Part shown: piece by piece, positions 27,159 to 34,789 of the stretch
How positions within the stretch are numbered: the stretch's first letter is position 1
Layout of the letters: every line of letters starts with the position of its first letter
DNA from: Amycolatopsis palatopharyngis
GTDB taxonomy: Bacteria > Actinomycetota > Actinomycetes > Mycobacteriales > Pseudonocardiaceae
Direction of reading: 5' to 3'
Assembly (NCBI RefSeq): GCF_003385185.1
Contig: NZ_PQHZ01000004.1
Span: forward strand, 173,124-237,123
Length of the DNA stretch: 64,000 nt
The notes under the pieces: model-generated
Database searches by the model: none
What the model was told of the DNA's origin: nothing
The model's input: the letters and a program-made list of their open reading frames with translations, nothing else
Translations under genes and position numbers: made by a program

Positions 27159-27764
27159 TTACCGCACGCGTTGCCCATCCTCGGCGTCCAGTTCGAGCCG
27201 GATCGCCGTTGGCAGGGTCCGCACTTCCAGCGACTCGCGAGCACGGGCGAGCACGCTGCTGTCGAGTTCTTCCCACACCCGGCGCACGTCGGTGCCCTGG
27301 CGCAACCACAGGCTGAGCCGCAGTGCGGGCTGCGCGGAGTCGCCGACCGAGCGCACCCTGGCTTTCGTCACCCCCGCCACCTGTTCGGCATCGGACTGCA
27401 CGGCCGCGGCGATCGCGGCACCGGTGACGGTCAACTCCCTGCCCGGCGTGGAGTCGAGTACGAAGTCCGGCCGCGGCTCCGGCCGCAGTGAACGCACGAA
27501 CCACCACAGTCCGCCTGCGAACAGAGCGAGCCCGGCCACGATGACCACGATCCGCACCAGATTCGCGGGTTGCCTGCCGAGCCAGTCCATGGCCAACGGG
27601 TCCAGCACCGCCCGCTGCGCACGGAAGGAACCGAACACGCCGAGGCTGACCAGCAGCACGACGCAGCCCCCCACCAGTGCGAGCAACCCGACCAGCAGGG
27701 TCAGTACCCGCTCGGTCCCATAGGAGCGGCCCAGCGCTCGCGCGGACACCGACGAGCGACTCAT
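27159..27764 (-). CDS. Alkaline-shock membrane-anchor (AmaP-like) protein
   Basis: A 201-residue membrane protein with two membrane helices (about 20-42 and 71-90) and a soluble C-terminal domain (LTVTGAAIAAAVQSDAEQVA then GVTKARVRSV). This layout matches AmaP, the anchor that tethers Asp23 proteins to the membrane. Its start overlaps the stop of the upstream gene (ATGA). It is the last gene of the Asp23 operon. Confidence 0.75.
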   Translation of the reverse strand: MSRSSVSARALGRSYGTERVLTLLVGLLALVGGCVVLLVSLGVFGSFRAQRAVLDPLAMDWLGRQPANLVRIVVIVAGLALFAGGLWWFVRSLRPEPRPDFVLDSTPGRELTVTGAAIAAAVQSDAEQVAGVTKARVRSVGDSAQPALRLSLWLRQGTDVRRVWEELDSSVLARARESLEVRTLPTAIRLELDAEDGQRVR

Positions 27765-28297
27765 CGGCGGTCCTTCGGCGAGTCGACGACCACGGACACC
27801 TTCGGGGTGGTGGCCAGCGGTAGTTCGGCGAGCAGTTCCGCCACCGACTCGAGCAGCCGCGGACGCAACTCGCCTTCCGTCTCCATTCTGCTGACCGCTC
27901 GCACCCGCACCTTCTTCGCGCTCGCGGTCACCGTGGCACGCTCCACATTGTCCTGTGCGCGGACGCGGTGGCCGACCAAACGGGCGAGCGATCGAGGTGA
28001 GGTGCTCACGCTCACCTCGGTGGCCGGGTCGTGCAGGGCGACGCCGCGCCGGCGTGCGGCCAGCACGACTCCGACGAGCAGCAGACCCGCGCCCGCTGTC
28101 ACTGCGGCCAGCACCCGGATCGGCACGGAGTCCCAGGTGAGACCCGCGAGGGTTTCCCGCCACCGCGGCCACGGTGCCAGCAGCGGTACGTCTTCGGGCC
28201 GCCACCAATGCCAGGCGACCTCGAGTACGACGACCACGGCGATCGCGACCGCGGCAAGGGCGAGCAACGTCGACAGTAGACGGACGAGAACTCGCAC
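27761..28297 (-). CDS. DUF6286-type membrane protein
   Basis: A 178-residue protein with two membrane helices (about 8-28 and 61-82) followed by a soluble domain (LARLVGHRVRAQDNVERATV and KKVRVRAVSRMETEG). It is related in layout to the AmaP-like neighbour and is a regular member of actinobacterial Asp23 operons. Function unknown; envelope anchoring or stress sensing is inferred from context. Confidence 0.7.
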   Translation of the reverse strand: MRVLVRLLSTLLALAAVAIAVVVVLEVAWHWWRPEDVPLLAPWPRWRETLAGLTWDSVPIRVLAAVTAGAGLLLVGVVLAARRRGVALHDPATEVSVSTSPRSLARLVGHRVRAQDNVERATVTASAKKVRVRAVSRMETEGELRPRLLESVAELLAELPLATTPKVSVVVDSPKDRR

Positions 28298-28361
28298 TCT
28301 GTTTCCTCTCGCTGGCAGATGGGAACGCTGATGATTGGGTCAGTCTTCCCGCGACGGCGCC

Positions 28362-28724
28362 TCAGCGCACGCGGGGCTGTCGCGCGGCCTCCAGCGCCGA
28401 CACCGTGACCGAAAGGGAGCGGACCCGGTAGGAGGTGATTCGCTCGACCTCGGCCGTCACCGAATCGCGGACCGCGGATGCGGTCTGCCGTACCGGACTC
28501 GGATAGCGCAGCGCCAGGTCCAGTGCTAGGTCGACGTCGTTGTTCCCGCCGCTGACGCGCACGCTCGCGCCGTGGTCGCCGAGCCCGGTGCCCCGTTTCG
28601 CGCGCGTGGTGCCGGGAACGTCAGCGGCAGCTCGCTGCGCCACCTTGCGCACCACGGTGTGCCCGATCGAGAGTGATCCCCTGTCCGCCGGATCGGGCAG
28701 CGACGGCGATTGTGCTGTGCTCAT
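28362..28724 (-). CDS. Asp23/Gls24-family envelope stress protein
   Basis: A 120-residue Asp23-fold protein: LSIGHTVVRKVAQRAAADVP at the N terminus, VDLALDLALRYPSPVRQTAS, then VERITSYRVRSLSVTVSAL. Asp23 proteins form a membrane-associated layer in Gram-positive bacteria under envelope or alkaline stress. Its ATG overlaps the TGA of the tiny upstream gene (ATGA). One of four Asp23-like proteins in this operon. Confidence 0.85.
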   Translation of the reverse strand: MSTAQSPSLPDPADRGSLSIGHTVVRKVAQRAAADVPGTTRAKRGTGLGDHGASVRVSGGNNDVDLALDLALRYPSPVRQTASAVRDSVTAEVERITSYRVRSLSVTVSALEAARQPRVR

Positions 28725-28897
28725 TTGTCCTTGCCCCGCCCGAACACGTCACCGAGGTCCAGTTCGCCGTCGAGCACCCGGCCCACCACGAGGCCGATCA
28801 CGCCGACGGCGAGAGTGATCAGGAAGGTACCGAAACTCTGCGCCGCGGCGAGGCCCAGCACGAGGCCCGCGATGATCCCGGTCTGCGTTGCGTTCAT
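28721..28897 (-). CDS. Small membrane protein of the Asp23 operon (DUF2273-like)
   Basis: A 58-residue protein starting MNATQTGIIAGLVLGLAAAQ at ATG 28897. One or two hydrophobic stretches (about 8-40) are followed by a charged tail ending LGDVFGRGKDK. Small integral membrane proteins of this size (DUF2273) accompany Asp23 in Gram-positive operons. Its TGA overlaps the ATG of the next Asp23 gene, and GAGGAGTC lies upstream of the start, so the gene is well supported despite its size. Confidence 0.8.
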   Translation of the reverse strand: MNATQTGIIAGLVLGLAAAQSFGTFLITLAVGVIGLVVGRVLDGELDLGDVFGRGKDK

Positions 28898-28956
28898 CAA
28901 TGACTCCTCGAGTCGTTTTCCAAGTTCGGCCGCTTTCGGACTCGCCTCGCTGCTGA

Positions 28957-29265
28957 CTACTGCACCCGTGGTGGCCGCCGGCGCCGTTGCCGCCAGCGTT
29001 TGACCCTGCCGACCATTCCGGGTTCCCGTGCGGCGAAGTACACGGGGGCGTCAAACCGGTCGTGGCCCGGCTCGTCGGTTCCCGCCTCCGGCGGGGTCTG
29101 GTCGCGGGTCCGGCGGAAGCGGTCCAGGCCCGCGAGGAACTCCTGCGGATCGCCACCGACATCGGGATGGTGCTCACGGACGAATGCGCGGAATCGCGCT
29201 CGCGCCGCGCGTTCCGCCGCTTCCGGTTCGGGCTCGCCGTTCACGTCACCGTCGATCCGCGGCAC
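28957..29265 (-). CDS. Small protein with partial J-domain (HPD motif)
   Basis: A 102-residue protein. Residues 17-50 (AERAARARFRAFVREHHPDV then GGDPQEFLAGLDRF) match helix II, the HPD loop (33-35) and helix III of a DnaJ J-domain, but helix I and helix IV are missing. The C-terminal 40 residues are basic (VKRWRQRRRRPPRVQ). It starts at a GTG inside the 3' end of the upstream Asp23-like gene (20-bp overlap). It could recruit DnaK to the Asp23 layer; that is inference. Confidence 0.65.
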   Translation of the reverse strand: MPRIDGDVNGEPEPEAAERAARARFRAFVREHHPDVGGDPQEFLAGLDRFRRTRDQTPPEAGTDEPGHDRFDAPVYFAAREPGMVGRVKRWRQRRRRPPRVQ

Positions 29266-29659
29266 CGGCCTCGCTGGCTGTGTCCGCCCGTACGTCGTCG
29301 ACCGTGACGTCCACCCGGACCTCGCCGGCCAGTGCCCGCACCCTGGCCCGGAGCTCCTCGGTCACCTGGGGCAGCGGATCGCCGAGCCGCAGGATCACGC
29401 CGATCTCGATCGGCTCGCCGGGACCTGGTACCCGCACGCCGTTGACCTTCCGGCCCGGCAGGTGGGTGGCGAGCACTCCCAGTGGTCCGCCGCTCATCGC
29501 CACCACCGAGGGATGGGCCAGCAGTTCCTCGGCGATCGCCTCCGCGATACCGCTGTCGTGGTGTCCGGGTTCGGCGGTTCGAGCACTCATCGGATCGGCT
29601 CCTTCGGTCTGCGGAAGTCCGTGCTGGACATTCAGTCCGTTGTGGACGTTCGCGCTCAT
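29246..29659 (-). CDS. Asp23/Gls24-like protein
   Basis: A 137-residue protein with the C-terminal Asp23-like strand-helix pattern (VVAMSGGPLGVLATHLPGRK, IEIGVILRLGDPLPQVTEEL and VDVTVDDVRAD). It is shorter and more divergent than the others. The start at 29659 is supported by the ATGA overlap with the preceding Asp23 gene; an internal ATG at 29590 is possible. Confidence 0.65.
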   Translation of the reverse strand: MSANVHNGLNVQHGLPQTEGADPMSARTAEPGHHDSGIAEAIAEELLAHPSVVAMSGGPLGVLATHLPGRKVNGVRVPGPGEPIEIGVILRLGDPLPQVTEELRARVRALAGEVRVDVTVDDVRADTASEAGAADRR

Positions 29660-30129
29660 TCCACCCGCGAGGAAGACTGGACTTCCTCGTCCTCGTCGTC
29701 CTCGGGGAGGTGGATGTCGTTGACGGCGATGTTCACCTCGATCACCTCGAGTCCGGTGATCTGCTCGACGGCGGAGATGACGTTGCGCCGCACGGCCCGT
29801 GCCACGTCGACGATTCGGGCGCCGTACTCGACGACGATGTCAAGGTCGACGGCGGCCTGCTTCTCGCCGACCTCCACCGAGACCCCGGATGTGGTGACCG
29901 TGCCCGACCCCGGGATCCGTTCCCTGATGGCGCCGAACGCACGGGAGACACCACCGCCGAGCGCGTGGACACCGGAGACCTCACGCGTGGCGATTCCGGA
30001 GACCTTCTGCACCACGGACGACGAGATGGTCGTCTTGCCCACCGAGCCGTCCTCGTTCAACGCGGTCGTCGTGCCGGGCTTCGACACGGGGGCGGACGTG
30101 TCGTTCCTGCCGTCGCTGGTCTGCGCCAT
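29656..30129 (-). CDS. Asp23/Gls24-family envelope stress protein
   Basis: A 157-residue Asp23 protein, the most canonical of the set: TTISSSVVQKVSGIATREVS, AVDLDIVVEYGARIVDVARA, VRRNVISAVEQITGLEVIEV and an acidic tail (PEDDEDEEVQ). ATG 30129 is preceded by GGAAGGGAG. A 139-bp gap upstream may contain a second promoter within the operon. Confidence 0.9.
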   Translation of the reverse strand: MAQTSDGRNDTSAPVSKPGTTTALNEDGSVGKTTISSSVVQKVSGIATREVSGVHALGGGVSRAFGAIRERIPGSGTVTTSGVSVEVGEKQAAVDLDIVVEYGARIVDVARAVRRNVISAVEQITGLEVIEVNIAVNDIHLPEDDEDEEVQSSSRVE

Positions 30130-30268
30130 GAACCTGCTCCCTTCCTGCCTGTGAAGTCTGCCGCCGGACCGCGTCTCGCGTATCCGGTTCCCGCCTTTCT
30201 CCCTACGATGTCCCTTCCCGGCGCGATCTTCCGCCAACTCCCCCGAATGGGCTATCAACGGCGGCGGA

Positions 30269-30703
30269 TCAGCTGGGATGAACGTCCGCGATGTGTACGT
30301 TCACCGGCGGCCCGGGGCGGCCGAGATGCTCCGCGAGTTTCTCACCGAGCCGTCGCCGCAGGGCATCGGCGGCCTCCGCCGCGGGAACGCCGTAGCGGAC
30401 GGTCAGCAGCACTTCCAGCCCGCCGTCCTCCATCGCGACAGCGGAAACGTGCACGCCGCCGACCTCGGCGCCGATGTCCGCACCGAGTTTTCTGGCCAGG
30501 ATCACCACCACCCGCTCGCTGATCCGCAGCATGCCACCTTGCTGGCGGAGTTCGAGCGGCTCGGCCAGTAGCCGGCCGCGAACACCGCGTACGGAGCTGA
30601 GCACGCGGGCGATCAGCCCGGGCGGAGTGGGTACGGGGGCACGAGCCGCGGCCCGGACCAGGTCCCAGCGCGGGTCGTCCCGAGGGTCCTCTCCGGTGCT
30701 CAT
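30269..30703 (-). CDS. Asp23/Gls24-family protein following the sigma factor
   Basis: A 144-residue protein. The Asp23-like part is RISERVVVILARKLGADIGA, VSAVAMEDGGLEVLLTVRYG and a C-terminal VNVHIADVH strand. An N-terminal 45-residue basic region (PTPPGLIARVLSSVRGVRGR) is extra. The ATG overlaps the sigma-factor stop (ATGA), so the two are co-translated; a direct regulatory link between them, for example sequestration, is possible but unproven. Confidence 0.75.
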   Translation of the reverse strand: MSTGEDPRDDPRWDLVRAAARAPVPTPPGLIARVLSSVRGVRGRLLAEPLELRQQGGMLRISERVVVILARKLGADIGAEVGGVHVSAVAMEDGGLEVLLTVRYGVPAAEAADALRRRLGEKLAEHLGRPGPPVNVHIADVHPS

Positions 30704-31299
30704 CGCAGCTCCCTCAGTTTCGCGAGCAACGCCACCCTGGCGCGGTGCAACCGGGAACGCAAGGCCGGGACGGTGACATCGAGCACCTCGGCGACCTCCT
30801 CGTAGCTCAGCCCTTCCAGTTCGCGCAGCACCAGCGGCACGCGCTGTGGCATGTCGAGTTCCGCGATGGCCCGCAGGACCGCGTCGACCTGCTCGGCCCG
30901 CACGAGCAACCCCTCAGGACTACCACGGGTGTCGGCGAGCACGCCCGACTCCAGGAACGATCTCTCCGCGCTGTCCTCGTCCGACATGGCCGACAGCGCC
31001 GCGTCGAGCGACACGGTCGGTTTGCGACGGCGCACGTGGCCCAGCGCGGTGTTGGTGACGACCCGGTAGAGCCAGGTGGACACCGCCGACTCGTTGCGGA
31101 AGCCGCCGAGTGCACGCCATGCCGAGATCCACGCGTCCTGTACGACGTCCTCGGCCTCGGCGGCGGTTCCGGTGATGCGCAGCGCGACCCGGTACATCCG
31201 GGGCGTGTGCCGCCGGACCAGCCGATCGAAGGCGGCGTGGTCCCCGCCGGCCGCCCTGATGGCGAGTGCGGCGTCGGACACGGCCGGCTCCGCGCTCAC
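30700..31299 (-). CDS. ECF-family RNA polymerase sigma factor
   Basis: A 199-residue ECF sigma factor with region 2 (DHAAFDRLVRRHTPRMYRVA, AEDVVQDAWISAWRAL, STWLYRVVTNTALGHVRRRK) and region 4 (MPQRVPLVLRELEGLSYEEV then AEVLDVTVPALRSRLHRAR). The GTG at 31299 overlaps the stop of the RibD-like gene (GTGA). It is followed directly by four Asp23-type genes and membrane anchors, so it probably drives or responds to the envelope-stress operon. No zinc-finger anti-sigma gene lies beside it. Confidence 0.88.
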   Translation of the reverse strand: MSAEPAVSDAALAIRAAGGDHAAFDRLVRRHTPRMYRVALRITGTAAEAEDVVQDAWISAWRALGGFRNESAVSTWLYRVVTNTALGHVRRRKPTVSLDAALSAMSDEDSAERSFLESGVLADTRGSPEGLLVRAEQVDAVLRAIAELDMPQRVPLVLRELEGLSYEEVAEVLDVTVPALRSRLHRARVALLAKLRELR

Positions 31300-32057
31300 C
31301 CGGACCCGCCCGTGCCCCGGCGATAACGCAGCATCAGGAAGCCGTCCTCGTGCAGTACCGAGGCCAGCCGCAGGCCGCGGGGGACGTCGACGGGCGGACC
31401 CGCGACGATGCGGCTGGGCCCCGTTCCGGTCAGCAGTGGCGCCACGGTCAGGCACAGCTGGTCCACCAGGTCCTCGGCGAGCAGGCCGCCGAACAGGTGG
31501 GGACCTCCCTCACAGTCCACTCTGCGCAGCCCCCGCCTGGCGAGGGCGTCGAGTGCCAGGCGCAGGTCGACGGAACCCTCGCCCGCGAGCACGACCTCCG
31601 CGCCCGCGTCGGCCAGTGCTCCGCGCCGGTCCTCGGGTGCCGCGGCACAGGTCAGCACGATCGGTGGTACGTGGGTGTCGGTGAGCAGGCGGGAGTCTGG
31701 ACGAATGGTGCAGCGGTTGGTGACCACCGCGATCGGCGGGAAATCGGTGCGACCGAGCCTGCTGCGCCGAGGTCTCGGGCGCGCGCCTCGGTAGTCCTCG
31801 GTGGTCACCGTGCCCGCGCCGACCAGGATGACGTCGGCCAGGTCCCGTCCGAGCAGGAACAATCGCTTGTCACCAGGGCTGGACAGGCCCTCGGAGTACT
31901 CGCCGACGCTGACGGCGCCGTCCGCCGAGGCCACGAAGTTCACCTGCACCCACGGCCGGTCGAGTTGGTCGGGGTAGTCGTAGATCCGTTCGAGGTCGGC
32001 ATCGGTCAGTGCTCCGGCCGGGCTCTCGCCGGACGGTGTCGGCCACAGGATCTGCAC
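31296..32057 (-). CDS. RibD C-terminal-domain (pyrimidine reductase family) protein
   Basis: A 253-residue protein of the dihydrofolate-reductase/RibD-C superfamily: RPWVQVNFVASADGAVSVGE, DVILVGAGTVTTEDYRGARP and DCEGGPHLFGGLLAEDLVDQ with LCLTVAPLLTG. Such stand-alone proteins in actinobacteria reduce pyrimidine or related substrates with NADPH; the exact role is not known. GTG 32057 (VQILWPTPSG) is preferred over the ATG 12 codons upstream. It leads the operon that continues into the sigma factor. Confidence 0.78.
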   Translation of the reverse strand: MQILWPTPSGESPAGALTDADLERIYDYPDQLDRPWVQVNFVASADGAVSVGEYSEGLSSPGDKRLFLLGRDLADVILVGAGTVTTEDYRGARPRPRRSRLGRTDFPPIAVVTNRCTIRPDSRLLTDTHVPPIVLTCAAAPEDRRGALADAGAEVVLAGEGSVDLRLALDALARRGLRRVDCEGGPHLFGGLLAEDLVDQLCLTVAPLLTGTGPSRIVAGPPVDVPRGLRLASVLHEDGFLMLRYRRGTGGSG

Positions 32058-32164
32058 GCACTCATCCCAACACGGGGGAGGGGAAACGACCATTCGGGTG
32101 GGCCAGGTCTCGATCGGCGGTCGCGGGAACGGTGGTCCAAGTCCCGCTGGCTACCCTGACCGTC

Positions 32165-33211
32165 ATGCCTGCCGCATCGCTGACCGATCGATGGCCGGAG
32201 ATCGGCGCGGACGAACTCATCACCGCGCTGGTGCCGCCGCCGCGGTTCGACGCCGTCCGCTTCTCCACCTACGTGCCCAACCCGGACGAGCCGAGCCAGG
32301 CCGAGGCCGTCGAGGCATGTTCTGCCTTCGCCCGGAAGGTCGCCGAGGCCGGGGGGAAACGCCGATCCGGCTGGCGGGCGCTGCTCGGCGGAAAAGGCCC
32401 GGCCGGACCCGAGCTGCCGGGGCTCTATCTCGACGGTGGTTTCGGAGTCGGCAAGACCCACCTGCTCGCCTCGATCTGGCACGAGGTGCCCGCGCCCAAG
32501 TCGTACGGCACCTTCGTTGAGCTGACCCACCTGGTCGGCGCCCTGGGGTTCGCCGAGGCCGTGCGCAGGCTGTCGGAGCACCGGCTGCTCGCGATCGACG
32601 AGTTCGAACTGGACGATCCCGGCGACACCATGCTCGTGACCAGGTTGCTGCGGGAGCTGACCGACGCGGGGGTGAACGTCGCCGCCACCTCCAACACCCT
32701 GCCCGACAAACTGGGGGAGGGGCGGTTCGCGGCGGAGGACTTCCTGCGTGAGATCCAGTCGCTGTCCGCCCGGTTCGGTGTGGCCCGCGTCGATGGTCCC
32801 GATTACCGTCACCGAGGACTGCCCGACGCACCCGATCCGGTCAGCGACGCCGAACTCCTCGCTTCGGCGCAGCGGCGGCCGGAGGCGACGCTGGACGATT
32901 TCGACGCGCTCGCCGAGCACCTCTCGCGCCTGCATCCTTCCCGCTACGGGCGGCTGCTCGACGGAGTGCCGATGGTGCACCTGCGCGGCGTGCGGCCCGC
33001 GCCCGACCAGACGGTCGCGCTGCGGCTCGTGGCCTTCGCCGACCGGCTCTACGACCGGGCCATTCCCGTGGTGACCTCGGGAGTGCGGCTGTCCGAACTC
33101 TTCGGCGAGGAAATGCTGCACGGTGGTTACCGCAAGAAGTATCTGCGCGCGGTCAGCAGGCTCACGGCGCTGGCAAGGGACGCGGTGGACACCACTGCCT
33201 CAGCGAGCTGA
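32165..33211 (+). CDS. zapE: ZapE-like AFG1-family ATPase
   Basis: A 348-residue P-loop ATPase of the AFG1/ZapE family. Walker A LDGGFGVGKTHLLASIWHE and Walker B LLAIDEFELDDPGDTMLV are clear, as is the sensor region NVAATSNTLPDKLGEGRF. ZapE modulates FtsZ rings in proteobacteria; the actinobacterial role is less clear. ATG 32165 (MPAASLTDRW) gives the family N terminus. It is divergent from the RibD-like gene. Confidence 0.88.
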   Translation: MPAASLTDRWPEIGADELITALVPPPRFDAVRFSTYVPNPDEPSQAEAVEACSAFARKVAEAGGKRRSGWRALLGGKGPAGPELPGLYLDGGFGVGKTHLLASIWHEVPAPKSYGTFVELTHLVGALGFAEAVRRLSEHRLLAIDEFELDDPGDTMLVTRLLRELTDAGVNVAATSNTLPDKLGEGRFAAEDFLREIQSLSARFGVARVDGPDYRHRGLPDAPDPVSDAELLASAQRRPEATLDDFDALAEHLSRLHPSRYGRLLDGVPMVHLRGVRPAPDQTVALRLVAFADRLYDRAIPVVTSGVRLSELFGEEMLHGGYRKKYLRAVSRLTALARDAVDTTASAS

Positions 33212-33835
33212 TCCCTGCCGGTTCGTCGTGCGCGTGCGGCGGTCGAGCCCGGCCGCGAGAGCCAGCACCACCGCGACGGCGAACGTCGCCGCCCCGAGCA
33301 CGTCGGTGGGGTAGTGGTAGCCGAGTCCGGTCATGCCGACGCCCGCTCCTGCGGTGAGCGCCACGGCGATGCCCACGACCAGCCGAGTGGCGAGCCCGGG
33401 GCGGGCGAGCACGGCGAGAACGGTCAGCACGGCCACGAGGCTGACGGCGTGGCCGCTGGGATACGCGAGATGGTTGTCGTAGTAGCGGCCGAAAGCGGGT
33501 TTCAGCAACCACGTGTTGAGCGCGACGGCGAAGGCGGGGCCGGCGAGCGCGAGCACGAGGGCGTTCGTGTTCGCGCCGAGTAGTGCGGCCAGCGCGAGCG
33601 CGGCGATGAGCGCAAGCAGCACGAACGGCTCGGTGGGCAGCACGAGCAGGCGTAGCAGCCCGTCCTGATCGGCGGTGGACTCCTGGATCTGATTCATGAT
33701 CGACTGATCCAGCATGCCGCCGCTGCGCTCACGGGCGACAACGAGCCCGAGCAGGAACGTCACGATCAAGCATGCGGCGATGGCCGGGCTGGAGCGGGCC
33801 GGTGCCAGCGGCGCCGATGCTGCGATGCGGACCAC
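33200..33835 (-). CDS. PAP2-superfamily membrane phosphatase
   Basis: A 211-residue membrane protein with about five helices. The PAP2 catalytic motifs are seen: KPAFGRYYDNHLAYPSGHAV with the SGH serine/histidine, and GLGYHYPTDVLGA with the second His and Asp. The family dephosphorylates undecaprenyl pyrophosphate or phosphatidic acid. The start is GTG 33835. Its 3' end overlaps the convergent zapE stop by 12 bp. Confidence 0.85.
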   Translation of the reverse strand: MVRIAASAPLAPARSSPAIAACLIVTFLLGLVVARERSGGMLDQSIMNQIQESTADQDGLLRLLVLPTEPFVLLALIAALALAALLGANTNALVLALAGPAFAVALNTWLLKPAFGRYYDNHLAYPSGHAVSLVAVLTVLAVLARPGLATRLVVGIAVALTAGAGVGMTGLGYHYPTDVLGAATFAVAVVLALAAGLDRRTRTTNRQGSAR

Positions 33836-33877
33836 GCACCGCAGCTTATGTGAGTCGACCGGAGGGACACCGAACTC

Positions 33878-34783
33878 ATGCGGATCACTGTCGTCGGTGG
33901 CGGCATCATCGGCCTGAGCTGCGCGTTGCGGCTGGCCGAGCGGGGAGCGCAGGTCACGGTTCGCGCCGCGGCGCCGCCGCAGGACACGACCTCGATGGTC
34001 GCGGGCGGGCTCGTCTACCCGCGGCACTGTGAGCCGGTGGATCGGGCGGCGGGATGGACCGCGGCGAGTGTGGCGGAGTTCCGGCGGCTGGCCACCGAGC
34101 CGGGGACCGGCGTGCGGTCCGTGCCGGGCAGGTTGCTGCGGCGGGAGCAGCGATCGGTACCGGGCTGGGCGGATGCCGTTGGTGGGATGACCCGGCGCAC
34201 CGACGTGGGGGAGCCGTGGGTGGACGCGCTGGAGTTCAGCCCGCCCCTGATCGACACCGCGGCCTACCTGCCGTGGCTGGCCGCGCGGGCCGAGGCGGGT
34301 GGCGTGTGTACCGAGTACGGCCCGGTCGCCGGTCTGGCCGCCGACGACGCCGCCCTGGTGGTGAACGCCGCGGGCCTCGGCGCCCGTGAACTGGTGCCCG
34401 ACGAATCGGTGTATCCCGCTCGGGGCCAGGTGGTGCACGTGGCCGATCCGGGCCTCGCCGAGTGGGTCGTGGACGAGGACGACTTCTCCTACGTACTCCC
34501 GCACGGCGAGTACGTGGTCTGCGGTGGCACGGAGGAACCGGGCCTAGGTGGCACCGAGCCCGATCCGAGGGTCACCGAGGACATCCTGCGCCGCTGCGCG
34601 GCGCTCGTGCCGGAGATCGCCGAAGCGCCCGTGCTGCGCGCGAAGGTCGGCCTTCGCCCCGCCCGTCCCGAGGTTCGCCTCGACCGAGTGGGCGACGTCA
34701 TCCACTGCTACGGCCACGGCGGCGCCGGCGTCACATTGTCCTGGGGTTGCGCCGAGGAAGTCGCCGAGCTGGCACTGTCCTGA
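33878..34783 (+). CDS. FAD-dependent D-amino-acid oxidase
   Basis: A 301-residue flavoprotein. The FAD fold opens with MRITVVGGGIIGLSCALRLA; the DAAO family segments are VAGGLVYPR, LVVNAAGLGARELV, PARGQVVHV, SYVLPHGEYVVCGGTEEPG, VGLRPARPEVRLD and CYGHGGAGVTLSWGCAEEV with the substrate-side Gly-rich loop. It oxidatively deaminates D-amino acids. It starts 42 bp from the divergent PAP2 gene. Confidence 0.88.
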   Translation: MRITVVGGGIIGLSCALRLAERGAQVTVRAAAPPQDTTSMVAGGLVYPRHCEPVDRAAGWTAASVAEFRRLATEPGTGVRSVPGRLLRREQRSVPGWADAVGGMTRRTDVGEPWVDALEFSPPLIDTAAYLPWLAARAEAGGVCTEYGPVAGLAADDAALVVNAAGLGARELVPDESVYPARGQVVHVADPGLAEWVVDEDDFSYVLPHGEYVVCGGTEEPGLGGTEPDPRVTEDILRRCAALVPEIAEAPVLRAKVGLRPARPEVRLDRVGDVIHCYGHGGAGVTLSWGCAEEVAELALS

Positions 34784-34789
34784 GTGGTC

